NCBI GenBank assembly: GCA_963756975.1
Contig: CAVWPS010000001.1
Span: forward strand, 558,001-622,000
Source: CAVRQM01 sp963756975
GTDB lineage: Bacteria; Pseudomonadota; Alphaproteobacteria; Acetobacterales; Acetobacteraceae
Direction of reading: 5' to 3'
Length of the DNA: 64,000 nt
Shown here: positions 55,682 through 64,000 of the stretch, in pieces
Position numbering within the stretch: position 1 is the stretch's first letter
Layout: every line of letters starts with the position of its first letter
Notes under the pieces: model-generated
The model's input: only the letters and a program-made list of their open reading frames with translations
Told to the model about the DNA's origin: nothing
Database searches by the model: none
Position numbers and translations under genes: made by a program

Positions 55682-56288
55682 GGGCCGCCACGAGTGCGCG
55701 GGCCTTGGCGCTGACGGTCGCGGCCGAGTCGCCCTTGCGGTAGATCGCGCCGCCGATCCCGAAGCCACGCGCGCCCGCTTCGCGCCACGCCCCCATGTTG
55801 GCCGCCTCGATCCCGCCGACCGGCATCACCGGCATGTCCGGCGGCAGCACGGCGCGGATCGCCTTCAGCACCGTCGGCGACGCGCCCTCGGCCGGAAACA
55901 GTTTTAGGCCATCCGCGCCGGCGTCGATCATCGCGAACGCCTCGGTCGGCGTGGCGAACCCCGGGCACGCGATCATGCCGTGCAGCTTCGCCGCGCGCAC
56001 GACCTCGGCCGACGAATGCGGCGTCACGATCAGCCGGCCACCGGCGGCGCGCACCTGCTCGACCTGTACGGCCGTCCGCACCGTCCCGGCACCGAGCAGC
56101 AGGCGGTCGCCGAACCGCTCGGTCAGCAGGCGGATGCTCTCGAACGGGTCGGGCGAATTCAGCGGCACCTCGACGATCGCAATCCCGGCCTCGTCCAAAG
56201 CCTCCGCGATCGCCAGCACCTCGTCCGGGCGGACGCCGCGCAGGATCGCGATCAGCGGCGATTGATCCAGCCAGTCGATCAGGCCCAC
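55674..56288 (-). CDS. dgoA: 2-dehydro-3-deoxy-6-phosphogalactonate aldolase
   Basis: This 204-residue class I aldolase starts at GTG 56288, inside the end of dgoK. AILRGVRPDEVLAIAEAL, IVEVPLNSPDPFESI, and the Schiff-base lysine in GADGLKLFPAEG are visible. It splits KDPGal to pyruvate and glyceraldehyde 3-phosphate. PLNSPDP points to the galactonate branch rather than the KDPG (Eda) one. Confidence 0.92.
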   Translation of the reverse strand: MGLIDWLDQSPLIAILRGVRPDEVLAIAEALDEAGIAIVEVPLNSPDPFESIRLLTERFGDRLLLGAGTVRTAVQVEQVRAAGGRLIVTPHSSAEVVRAAKLHGMIACPGFATPTEAFAMIDAGADGLKLFPAEGASPTVLKAIRAVLPPDMPVMPVGGIEAANMGAWREAGARGFGIGGAIYRKGDSAATVSAKARALVAALV

Positions 56289-57145
56289 GGCACGTCCCCC
56301 GCAATGGTGAAAAGCCCGGCGGCGGCGGCGTCCGGGGTGGCGATGGTCGCGGACCCGCCGCAGCGCACGATCGCGTCGGCATACAACGCGCACAAGGCGG
56401 GCGCACCCACCAGCGTCACGCGCGATCCGGCGGGCATGGCCGCGCGCACCTCATGCCCGATCAGCAGGCCGGACAGGTAGCTGGCACTCGCCGTGTCGGC
56501 CAGCTCGCCGAACAGGCCGAGGCTGCGGACGCCGAACAACTGGTGCAGCAGGTGGCCGTGGCCGCCCGACCGCTCGATGCCGCGCGCGAAGGCGGCCGGG
56601 TCCGGTTCGGCGTCGGCCATCATGCGGCCCAGGATCGTGCCGGCGCGGATGGCGGCGAACGCCTCGCCGGACAGATAGGTGGAAAAGCCCTCGATCCGGC
56701 CTTGGGACAGGCGCGCCCATTTGGCGTGGCTGCCGGGGAGGCACACCAGACCGTCGGGCACGGTGGCGACGATGCCGGCGAGCTGGGTCTCCTCGCCCCG
56801 CATCACCTCCGGCACGCCGTCCGCGTCGCGGTCGGACAGGCCGGGGACGATGCGCACCTCAGCGCCCTCGAACGGGACGGCGATGGTGGCCAGTGCCAAG
56901 TCGGCCGGGCGGGCCGGGCATGGGAGGTACGGGGCCTCGACCCAGCCCTGGCGGCTGCCGGCCATTCCGCAGATCAGGATTTTGTCGGGCAGCCAGCCGC
57001 CGATCGTTTCGCGCAGGACGTCAGGGTAGCCGCCGGCGGGGATGGTCATCAGGCCGCGGGATGCTTCGACCCGGTCGGTGATCTGGCCGGTTTCGTCGAA
57101 GCGGTAGGCGCGGAGAGAGCTGGTGCCCCAGTCGATACCGATCAT
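56279..57145 (-). CDS. dgoK: 2-dehydro-3-deoxygalactonokinase
   Basis: This 288-residue kinase starts MIGIDWGTSSLRAYRFD, has ILICGMAGSRQGW, and CLPGSHAKWARL (phosphate-binding). The DgoK family phosphorylates 2-keto-3-deoxygalactonate at C6. The ATG at 57145 has GGGAGGG 6 bases upstream, which comes from the end of repeat R7. It is first in an operon dgoK, dgoA, GNAT. Confidence 0.92.
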   Translation of the reverse strand: MIGIDWGTSSLRAYRFDETGQITDRVEASRGLMTIPAGGYPDVLRETIGGWLPDKILICGMAGSRQGWVEAPYLPCPARPADLALATIAVPFEGAEVRIVPGLSDRDADGVPEVMRGEETQLAGIVATVPDGLVCLPGSHAKWARLSQGRIEGFSTYLSGEAFAAIRAGTILGRMMADAEPDPAAFARGIERSGGHGHLLHQLFGVRSLGLFGELADTASASYLSGLLIGHEVRAAMPAGSRVTLVGAPALCALYADAIVRCGGSATIATPDAAAAGLFTIAGDVPWA

Positions 57146-57152
57146 GGTGCCC

Positions 57153-57230
57153 TCCCCTCACCCCGGCCCTCTCCCGAGGGAGAGGGAGCAGAAAAAAGCC
57201 CTCTCCCTGGGGAGAGGGTTGGGTGAGGGG
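57153..57230. repeat. CCCTCACC-type double-hairpin repeat (R7)
   Basis: CCCCTCACCCCGGCCC, CTCTCCC/GGGAGAG, an AGCAGAAAAAAG spacer, CCCTCTCCC/GGGGAGAGGG, TTGGGTGAGGGG. It lies between the putA stop (21 bases) and the dgoK start (7 bases). Its left end supplies the dgoK ribosome-binding site. Confidence 0.85.
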
Positions 57231-57251
57231 TCGCCGCACACTCCGCCATCG

Positions 57252-60200
57252 TCAATCCTCGTCCGCCGCCAGCAAAGCCGCATTCCCGCCAGCCGCCGTC
57301 GTGTTGACGCTCACCACCCGCTCCTCCGCGAACCGGAACAGCGTCAGCGGCCCGCCAGCCTTCGGCCCGGTCCCGGACAACCCGCGCCCGCCGAACGGTT
57401 GCACGCCGACCACCGCGCCGATCTGGTTGCGGTTCACATACGCATTCCCGACCCGCAGCCGCTCGACCACATGCCGCTGCACCGCCTCGATCCGGCTGTG
57501 CACGCCGAGCGTCAGCGCGAAGCCGGTGCCCCCGATCGCGTCCAGCACGGAATCGAGCCGCCCGGCCCCGTAGCGGACCACGTGCAGCACCGGCCCGAAC
57601 ACCTCGCGCTTCAACTCGCCGGCGGCCGACAGCCGGAACACGCGGGGTGCGAAGAACGTGCCGTGCTCGGTCCCGGGCGGCAGCGCCACCTCGGCGAGCG
57701 GGCGGCCCATCGACGCCGCGTACTGGGTCAGCATGTCGCGCGCCGAGGCGTCGATCACCGGCCCGATATCGGTCGCCGGATCGAGCGGATCGCCCAGCCG
57801 CAGCGTCGCCATCGCCCCGGCCAGCATCTCCAGAACCCGGTCCGCCGCCGCGTCCGGCAGGCACAGCAGCCGCAACGCCGAGCAGCGCTGCCCGGCCGAG
57901 CCGAAGGCGGAGGTCAGCACGTCGGCCACCACCTGCTCGGGCAACGCGGAGCTGTCGACCACCATCGCGTTGATCCCGCCGGTCTCCGCGATCAGCGGCG
58001 CGATCGGCCCGTCACGCTCCGCCAGCGCCCGGGCAATGCCGCGCGCCGTATCGGTGCCGCCGGTGAACGCGACGCCCGCGCAGCGCCGGTCGGTGACCAG
58101 CGCGGCACCCACTTTGCCGTCGCCGCACACCAGGTGCAGCACGTCGCGCGGCACCCCTGCCCCGTGCAGCAACGCCACGATCCGGCTGGCCACCAGCGGC
58201 GTCTGTTCGGCCGGCTTCGCCAGATACCGCATTGCCGGCCGCCAAAGCCGCCGCGACCTGGCCGGTGAAGATGGCGGCCGGAAAATTCCACGGCGAGATC
58301 GCGACGAACACGCCGCGGCCGCCGATGCTCCAGACGTTGCGCTCGCCGGTCGGTCCCGGCAGGTCGCGCGGCAGGAAGTCGGCGCGGGCGCGGGCGGCGT
58401 AGTAGCGGCAGAAATCGGCCGCCTCGCGGATTTCGGACAGGCCGTCGGCCAGCACCCTCCCGCCCTCGCGCGCCAGCAGGAACAGCAGTTCGGGCCGCGC
58501 CGCCTCGATCGCGTCGGCCGCCCGGTCCAGCACGCCGGCCCGGTGCGCCGGCCCGGCATCGTCCCAGCCGCGCCACGCCCGCTCGGCTTGCGCGAACGCG
58601 GCGTCGATCTCGGCCGGCGTCGCGTCCGGTGCCGTCCCGATCGTTCTCCGCGTGTCGGACGGATCGACGATGGTGCGCGCGACTCCCTTGCCGGGCAGCG
58701 TCCCTGGCAAACGGGTCGCATGGATGGCCGCCATCAGCGCCGGCGCGGTCGCGCGGTCGGCGAGGTCCGTGCCGGCGCTGTTGCGGCGGTCCGGATACAG
58801 ATCGGCCGGCAGCGGGATGCGGGAATTCCGCCCGCCGCCCTGGGCGCGCAGCCGGGTGGTCGGCGGCTCGATGATCGCCTCCTCCGGCACGGTCGGATCG
58901 ACCAGCCGGTGGACGAACGACGTGTTGGCCCCGTTCTCCAGCAGCCGCCGCACCAGATAGGCGAGCAGATCCTCGTGGCTGCCGACCGGCGCGTACACCC
59001 GCACCGGGCACGCGGGGCCGACGGTCTGGCCGTACAGCGCCTCGCCCATCCCGTGCAGCCGCTGCATCTCGAACTCGCCGGTGCCGGCCAGCTCCAGGAT
59101 CGTCGCCAGGGAGTGCGCGTTATGGGTCGCGAACGCCGGCCGGATCGCATCCCGCCGCTCCAGCATCTTCCGGGCGCACGCGATCCACGACACGTCGGTG
59201 GCGGCCTTGCGGGTGAACACCGGGTAGTCCTCGAACCCCGCGACCTGGGCGTGCTTGATCTCGGTGTCCCAATAGGCGCCCTTCACCAGCCGCACCGGAA
59301 TGCGGTGGCCGGTGCTGACGCCGAGGTCGGCGACCCAATCGACCAACGGCAGCGTGCGCTTCTGGTAGCCCTGGATCGCGAGCCCGAACCCGTCGAACCC
59401 GTGCAGCCGTCCGTCCGCCAGCACGGCCCCGAAAATGTCCATGCTGAGTTCGAGGCGGTCGGCCTCCTCGGCGTCCATCGTGAGCCCGATATCGGCGGCC
59501 TTGGCGGCGAGGGCGAGCGCGGTCAGCGACTCGATCAGCGCCGGCACGCACTCGGCCGCCCGCAGCGGCTCGTAGCGCGGGTGCAACGCCGACAGCTTGA
59601 CCGAAATCCCCGGCCCCTCGACCGGCCCGCCGCCGGCCTTGCCGACCCGCCCGATCGCGTCCGTGTAGGCCGCCATGTAGCGGGCGGCGTCGGCGTGGGT
59701 GCGGGCACTCTCGCCCAGCATGTCGAAGCTGTGCCGCCAGCGCCGTCCCTCGGTGGAGTTGGCGCGCGCCAGCGCCTCCTCGATCGTGCGGCCCATGACG
59801 AACTGCCGCGCCAGCACCCGCATCCCGCGCCGCAGCGCCGTGCGGATCACCGGCTCGCCCAGCCGCGAAATCACCCGGCCGATCGCGCCCGGAATGCCGA
59901 CCCGCTCCTTGTCGTCGAGGCTCAGCACGCGTCCCGGTCAGCATGAACGCCCAGGCGGACGCGTTGACCGCGAGGCTGTCCGCCTGCCCGACATGGGATT
60001 GCCAATCGGCCGGCGTGATGCGGTCGTCGATCAGCGCGTCGGCGGTCGCCGCATCCGGGATCCGTAGCAGCGCCTCGGCGAGGCACAGCAGCGCGATCCC
60101 CTCCGGCGTGCCGAGCCCGAACTCCTTCAGGAAGTCGGTGACGTCCGCCCCCGGCCGGTGCGCGGCGCGTGCCTGGCGGACCAGCGTCCGGGCGCGCGCG

Positions 60201-60343
60201 TCGACACGCCCGGACAGCTCGGGCGGCAGCGTGGCACCCGCGACCAGTTTCTGCAGCGCCACATCGTCCGGCGCCCGATACAGGGCGCGCAACGCGGCAC
60301 GGTCGCCGTCGAGGAATGTCGCGGGGGTCAGGCTGTCGGGCAT
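57252..60343 (-). CDS. putA: Bifunctional proline dehydrogenase / delta-1-pyrroline-5-carboxylate dehydrogenase, two frame breaks
   Basis: ATG 60343 has GGAG 9 bases upstream. An N-terminal helical arm leads to the PRODH barrel (PGISVKLSALHPRYE, RLVKGAYWDTEIK, FATHNAHSLATI), then an ALDH domain with SPWNFPAAIFTG, AETGGINAMVVD and the cysteine in SAGQRCSALRL. Dropping one G near 59934 and one A near 58225 joins the three frames into about 1029 residues. No ribbon-helix-helix repressor domain precedes the arm, so this is the bifunctional, not the trifunctional, form. It converts proline to glutamate. Confidence 0.9.
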
Positions 60344-60442
60344 CGGCGGCACTCCGGAACGGCGCGCTCAAGATAAGGCGATGCGGCACGACCGCGCCAA
60401 TACTGCTCCCGATACGGCTTGCACTTGAAGCGGCGACCGCTG

Positions 60443-61249
60443 ATGTCACGGCCCATGTCCGTGACCCTGACCGAGCTTTCGCCCGACGCCCTGGCCGAAT
60501 TGTCGCGCGCCAAGGCGCTGTTGACCAGCAACCACCTGGTCAACCGCCTGGCCAGCCTGTTCGGCCGCGCGTTCGACCTGAGCGCGGGCGCGATGCTGCG
60601 GCGGCTGCCCGAGGGCGTGCGCAACGGCCTCGACGGGTTCGTCACGCGCGGGCTGATGGCGGCGGTGGACGGCGCGCTGATGACCGTCTCGGCCACACCC
60701 GGCATGCTCTCCGGCGTCTTCCGCGCGCGCTGGTTCGGGGCGGCCTCGGTCGCGGTCAGCGGCTTCGCGGGCGGCGCCGGCGGGCTGCCGAGCACGCTGC
60801 TCGAACTGCCGGTCACGACGACGCTGCTGATGCGCGCCATTCTCGAGGTCGCACGGTCGGAGGGCGAGGATCTCGCCACCGACGAAGCCCGCCTCGCGTG
60901 CCTAGAGGTGTTCGCGCTGGGCGGGCCGGACGTGTCCGACGACGCGCTGGAGAGCGGGTATTTCGTGGCCCGCCTCGGCATGGCGGAGCTGCTGCGGCAG
61001 GCCGGCAGCCGCGGCCTCGCCGGGGTCATGCCGCGCGCCGTCGCGACGGTGGCCACCCGGTTCGGCCTGCCGGTCGCCTACAAGCTGGCCGGCCAGGCGA
61101 TCCCGCTCGCGGGGGCGGCCGCCGGGGCCGCGCTGAACGTCGCGTTCCTCGACCACTTCCAGGCCCGCGCGCGCGGCCATTTCATCGTCCGCCGGCTCGA
61201 GCGCGAGCACGGTGCGGACGCGATCCGGGCGGCCTACGCGACCGCTTAA
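60443..61249 (+). CDS. EcsC-family protein
   Basis: This protein of about 268 residues starts at ATG 60443 (ATG 60455 is an alternative). It has LPVTTTLLMRAILEVARSEG, VFALGGPDV, YFVARLGMAEL and AGQAIPLAGAAAGAALNVAFL, the EcsC signature, with two hydrophobic segments. EcsC in Bacillus is linked to an ABC exporter; here it stands alone. It diverges from putA over 99 bases and converges with the next flavoprotein. Confidence 0.85.
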   Translation: MSRPMSVTLTELSPDALAELSRAKALLTSNHLVNRLASLFGRAFDLSAGAMLRRLPEGVRNGLDGFVTRGLMAAVDGALMTVSATPGMLSGVFRARWFGAASVAVSGFAGGAGGLPSTLLELPVTTTLLMRAILEVARSEGEDLATDEARLACLEVFALGGPDVSDDALESGYFVARLGMAELLRQAGSRGLAGVMPRAVATVATRFGLPVAYKLAGQAIPLAGAAAGAALNVAFLDHFQARARGHFIVRRLEREHGADAIRAAYATA

Positions 61250-61253
61250 TCGT

Positions 61254-62366
61254 TCAAGCCGCGAACCGCGCCGGGTCGATCGCGGGCAGGATTCGCGCGA
61301 TCTCCCCCGGGTCGCGGCCCGAGATCATGTCCGCCACCAGTCGCCCCGCCGCCGGCGCGGTCTGGATGCCGTAGCCGCCCTGCCCCACCACCCAGAAGAA
61401 GCCGGGCGCGTTAGAATCCCAGCCGAACGCGAGATTGCGGTCCGGCGTGAACGTCCGCAGCCCGGCCCAGCTGTGCTCGATCCGGCGCACGTCGATGTCG
61501 AGCGCCTGCTGCATGCGGTCGATCGCGACGGCCACGTCGTACTCGTCCGGCTGCACGTCGTGCGGCGTCATGTCGGTCTCGTCGGCGGGCGAGACCATGA
61601 GCTTCGTCCGCGCCTCGGTCCGCGTGTACCAGGTGTGGCTCACGTCGTGGACCATCGGCCAATGCTCCGGCTGCCACGGGGCCGCGTCGACGATGACGCC
61701 GGTCCGCCGTTTCGGCACCAGCCCGATCGGGCGCACCCCGGCCTGCACGGCGACCTCGTCGCCCCAGGCCCCGGCCGCGTCGACCAGGATTTTGGCGCGG
61801 AACGTGACGCCGCCGGTGACTTCCACCGTCCACGCATCGCCCTCACGCGAAATCCGGCCGGTGCGGCTGCGCAGCGCCACCACGCCGCCGCGCGCCTTCA
61901 GCTGGCGCAGGAACCCCTGGTGCAGCGCGGCCACGTCCATGTCGAAGCTGTCGGTCTCCATCGCCGCGCGCACCGCGTAGCCCTCGCGCAACGCGGGCAC
62001 CTGCCGGTGCGCCTCGGCGACCGAGATTTCGACCACGCCGGAGCCGTTGGTGAGCAGGTTCTCCATATCCGGCAAGCTGATTTCGGGGGCGAGGAACAGG
62101 ATCGGCCGGCGGCTCATCAGCGGGGCGTCGGTAAAACCCTCGGGCGGCTGCTCGAAGAAGCCGCGCGACGCGCCGGTCAGCGCCTGCACCTCCTTCGGCC
62201 CGTAGTTCAGAATCCAGATCGCGGCCGAGCGCCCGGTGGAATGATAGCCGGCCGCCTCCTCCGCCTCGATCAGCGCGACCTTGTGGTCGGCCGAGAGATG
62301 GGCGGCGACGGTGGCCCCGGCCATGCCGGCGCCGACGACCAGGATATCGAAGTTTTGCGTGTCCAT
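61254..62366 (-). CDS. FAD-dependent D-amino-acid dehydrogenase-like oxidoreductase
   Basis: This 370-residue protein starts at ATG 62366 (GGTGA upstream). It has the FAD motif ILVVGAGMAGATVAAHLS, EEAAGYHSTGRSAAIW, and VVGQGGYGIQTAPAAG near the end. GYHSTGRSAA is strongly reminiscent of D-arginine dehydrogenase DauA. It probably oxidises a D- or cyclic amino acid, in keeping with nearby putA. It follows the Hint gene by 4 bases. Confidence 0.8.
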   Translation of the reverse strand: MDTQNFDILVVGAGMAGATVAAHLSADHKVALIEAEEAAGYHSTGRSAAIWILNYGPKEVQALTGASRGFFEQPPEGFTDAPLMSRRPILFLAPEISLPDMENLLTNGSGVVEISVAEAHRQVPALREGYAVRAAMETDSFDMDVAALHQGFLRQLKARGGVVALRSRTGRISREGDAWTVEVTGGVTFRAKILVDAAGAWGDEVAVQAGVRPIGLVPKRRTGVIVDAAPWQPEHWPMVHDVSHTWYTRTEARTKLMVSPADETDMTPHDVQPDEYDVAVAIDRMQQALDIDVRRIEHSWAGLRTFTPDRNLAFGWDSNAPGFFWVVGQGGYGIQTAPAAGRLVADMISGRDPGEIARILPAIDPARFAA

Positions 62367-62370
62367 GGCG

Positions 62371-63684
62371 TCACCATCGACGGGCGCTCGCGGTCTCGCA
62401 AGCCGTCGCCCGTGACACGACATACCCGGTCGCCAGAGCCCTATACCGCAGCGCCAGGGTGCGCCCGGCGGGAACGGCCGCGTCGCCGTCCGTCCAGCGC
62501 CAGGTATGCGCGCCGTCCCGCTCCGGCGCGTGCCAGCCGCCGGTCAGCCGGTCGGGGTCGAGCAGCACGCCGTCGACGGCGATCGCCTCGACCAGGATGC
62601 CGAGGCGGCGGTGGTCCGGATGGGTGTCCGCGACACGCGCCGGAATGGCGGCCTCGGACACTAGGCGGAGGTGTTCGGTGCCGTCCGGGATTACGAAGCC
62701 GACGCAGTCTTCGCCACGCTCCACCGGCTCGACGACGACACCATCCGCCATCACCCGCACGAACGGATCGTGCGTGATCCGGTAGCCGAGATCCTCGGCC
62801 CGCATGTTGACGAAGCTGCGCGCCGCTTCGAGTTCGGCACCGTCCATCACCAGCGTCGCGCACGCATGTTTCGCCCAGATGTCCATCGCGACGGGCCGGA
62901 AATCGGCGTGCAGGGCGGCGAGTCCGGCGTTCGCGAAGGCGCTCCGGTTGCCGGTGTCGAGATAGCTTTCGGCCGGCAATCCCTCGGCGAGCAGAACGTC
63001 GTGGTGGTCGAGTTCGACGTGCCAGTACATCACCGACGCGACGCTCTCCTGCACGATCGTCCGGTCGTTCAGCAGGTAGCGGACCGGGATCAGCACGCCG
63101 TCGATCAGCACCGCATGATCCGGGCTCAACCGCAGATCGCGCGCTGGCTGGCCCGGCCCGAACGCATGCGCCCGCACGCGCACGGGGTTCACGTCGTGCG
63201 GCCGGGGATGCCGGGTGCAGTCGATGCGGCGATGGCCGGTCCAGATCACCGGGCGCGTTCCGCCGGACGCGAGGCGGACGCGCATGCCCGGTTGCAGATC
63301 CTCGACGGCGACGTCGCCGTGCTCGGCCGCGATGCGCGTCGAGCCTGCGAAACACGCGGTGATGAACGCGACCGTGCCGCCGAGACCGTCGTCGGCGAGC
63401 TGCACGTCGGCCGCCGAATACCCGGCCGCGAACGCGACCTTCAGCGCGAACGGGCCGTCCGAGGTCGGGATCGTGAGCTGGCCGTTCGCGTAGGTCAGGG
63501 TGCCGCCGTCGAAGCCGTGGAACGCGAGATCGATCCCGTCGCCCGCACCGAAGTCGGTGAAGCGGGCGGCCACGTTTCCGGGGTCGGTCAGCGCGAAAAA
63601 CCCGCGCGTGGCATCGAACGACAAGTCAATTCCGGCACCGACCACGGCGTTCAGGATCGACACGCTATCGTTGCCGACCGACAA
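62371..63684 (-). CDS. Hint (Hedgehog/intein-like) domain protein
   Basis: This protein has about 437 residues from TTG 63684. The N-terminal part is a glycine/aspartate-rich beta region (LTYANGQLTIPTSDG); the Hint domain begins ACFAGSTRIAAEHGDVAVED with the splicing-type cysteine, then LRLSPDHAVLIDG (block B histidine) and ELDHHDVLLAEGLPAESYLD. This family, usually secreted, is expanded in Acetobacteraceae; it may self-cleave. No signal peptide is seen. An in-frame TAA at 63699 separates it from an upstream open frame, so the true start is uncertain. Confidence 0.8.
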   Translation of the reverse strand: MSVGNDSVSILNAVVGAGIDLSFDATRGFFALTDPGNVAARFTDFGAGDGIDLAFHGFDGGTLTYANGQLTIPTSDGPFALKVAFAAGYSAADVQLADDGLGGTVAFITACFAGSTRIAAEHGDVAVEDLQPGMRVRLASGGTRPVIWTGHRRIDCTRHPRPHDVNPVRVRAHAFGPGQPARDLRLSPDHAVLIDGVLIPVRYLLNDRTIVQESVASVMYWHVELDHHDVLLAEGLPAESYLDTGNRSAFANAGLAALHADFRPVAMDIWAKHACATLVMDGAELEAARSFVNMRAEDLGYRITHDPFVRVMADGVVVEPVERGEDCVGFVIPDGTEHLRLVSEAAIPARVADTHPDHRRLGILVEAIAVDGVLLDPDRLTGGWHAPERDGAHTWRWTDGDAAVPAGRTLALRYRALATGYVVSRATACETASARRW

Positions 63685-63696
63685 CGTACCCCCGCC

Positions 63697-64000
63697 TTAA
63701 ATCGTTGTCTCGTTCGTGAGTGCAAGGTCGGCAGGGCGTGTGGCGCTCGATGCCATGGGCAGCGGGTTCGCGGCCGAATTCCTGGCGAAGTTTCCGCTCG
63801 ATGACGTTGAGCCAGCGAGAGAGTAGTTCAGCTGAAAGCCAAAAGCGGAGGCATCGGGGGAAATGGTCGCGGCCTGGCGAACGAATTCGGCAACGATGAC
63901 TGACTCCAGTTGCTGTCCCGACGCTATGTTGCAATCGACGGCACCTGCTGCGGCAAATCCTCCCGGGCCTCCCGTGGCCGCGTCCTGTGCGGAGTGCAGC
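63697..64000 (-). CDS. Possible partial reading frame at the right edge, in phase with the Hint gene
   Basis: The frame is open from the window edge to a TAA at 63699-63697, about 100 codons (for example QLESVIVAEFVRQAATISPD), and is in phase with the Hint gene 15 bases on. Its GC and third-position bias are lower than typical here. It could be the end of a separate gene, or the N-terminus of the Hint protein cut by one nonsense change. No family is recognised. Confidence 0.3.
   Translation of the reverse strand, partial: LHSAQDAATGGPGGFAAAGAVDCNIASGQQLESVIVAEFVRQAATISPDASAFGFQLNYSLAGSTSSSGNFARNSAANPLPMASSATRPADLALTNETTI

Overview
The window is about 70% G+C, gene-dense and almost free of long non-coding stretches. 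Gene content points to an alphaproteobacterium, most likely Rhodospirillales/Acetobacteraceae. The reasons are a secreted-type Hint-domain protein of the kind common there, a rhizobial-type asparaginase, promoters matching the alphaproteobacterial general-stress sigma factor EcfG, and PutA, PhnX and AEC-type catabolic genes. This assignment rests on family knowledge, not on a search. I see no rRNA, tRNA, CRISPR, transposase or integrase.

Layout. (1) 1-11.5 kb is a surface-glycan region: two tandem paralogous membrane proteins, an overlapping dTDP-L-rhamnose operon (rmlBACD plus a GT2 glycosyltransferase, minus strand), and a plus-strand run with a small repeat protein, a repeat-GT2-WbsX fusion, a GT4 glycosyltransferase and a small membrane protein. 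(2) 11.5-25 kb holds a porin behind a Pho-box-like site, a methyltransferase, a coupled minus-strand operon (RND adaptor, RND pump, acyl-CoA-dehydrogenase-like protein, PIG-L deacetylase), a desaturase, an FkbH-like protein, an SDR and a YdcF protein. (3) 25-35 kb holds a ribose-type ABC importer, a Phd/VapC toxin-antitoxin pair with a palindromic operator, an AEC transporter, a phosphonate pair (FAD oxidoreductase and phosphonoacetaldehyde hydrolase), a DUF1223 protein, an EcfG-promoted membrane protein and an MFS transporter. (4) 35-50 kb holds prfC, asparaginase, rpsD with its terminator, small stress-type genes, two divergent aldehyde dehydrogenases, gamma-glutamyltransferase beside a dihydropyrimidinase, and a pseudouridine-salvage operon. 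(5) 51-52.6 kb is a lower-GC defence patch (BrnT/BrnA and an Mrr-like endonuclease). (6) 52.6-64 kb holds a 2-keto-3-deoxygalactonate operon (dgoK, dgoA, GNAT, UgpC-type ATPase, Ldh-type dehydrogenase, GFA protein), putA, an EcsC protein, a D-amino-acid-oxidase-like flavoprotein and a Hint protein.

Two features cut across the window. Many genes overlap the next start by 4 bases (ATGA, GTGA or TTGA), so the operons look translationally coupled. Sixteen genes carry about eighteen single-base frame breaks, mostly one extra base, whose flanking frames join into full conserved proteins. I read these as probable sequence or assembly indels, not as true pseudogenes, and describe each such gene as one unit.

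A repeat family with CCCTCACC/GGGTGAGG ends and internal CCCTCTCCC/GGGAGAGGG hairpins recurs at seven places, nearly always within about 20 bases of a stop codon, and in two cases appears to supply the ribosome binding site of a gene.
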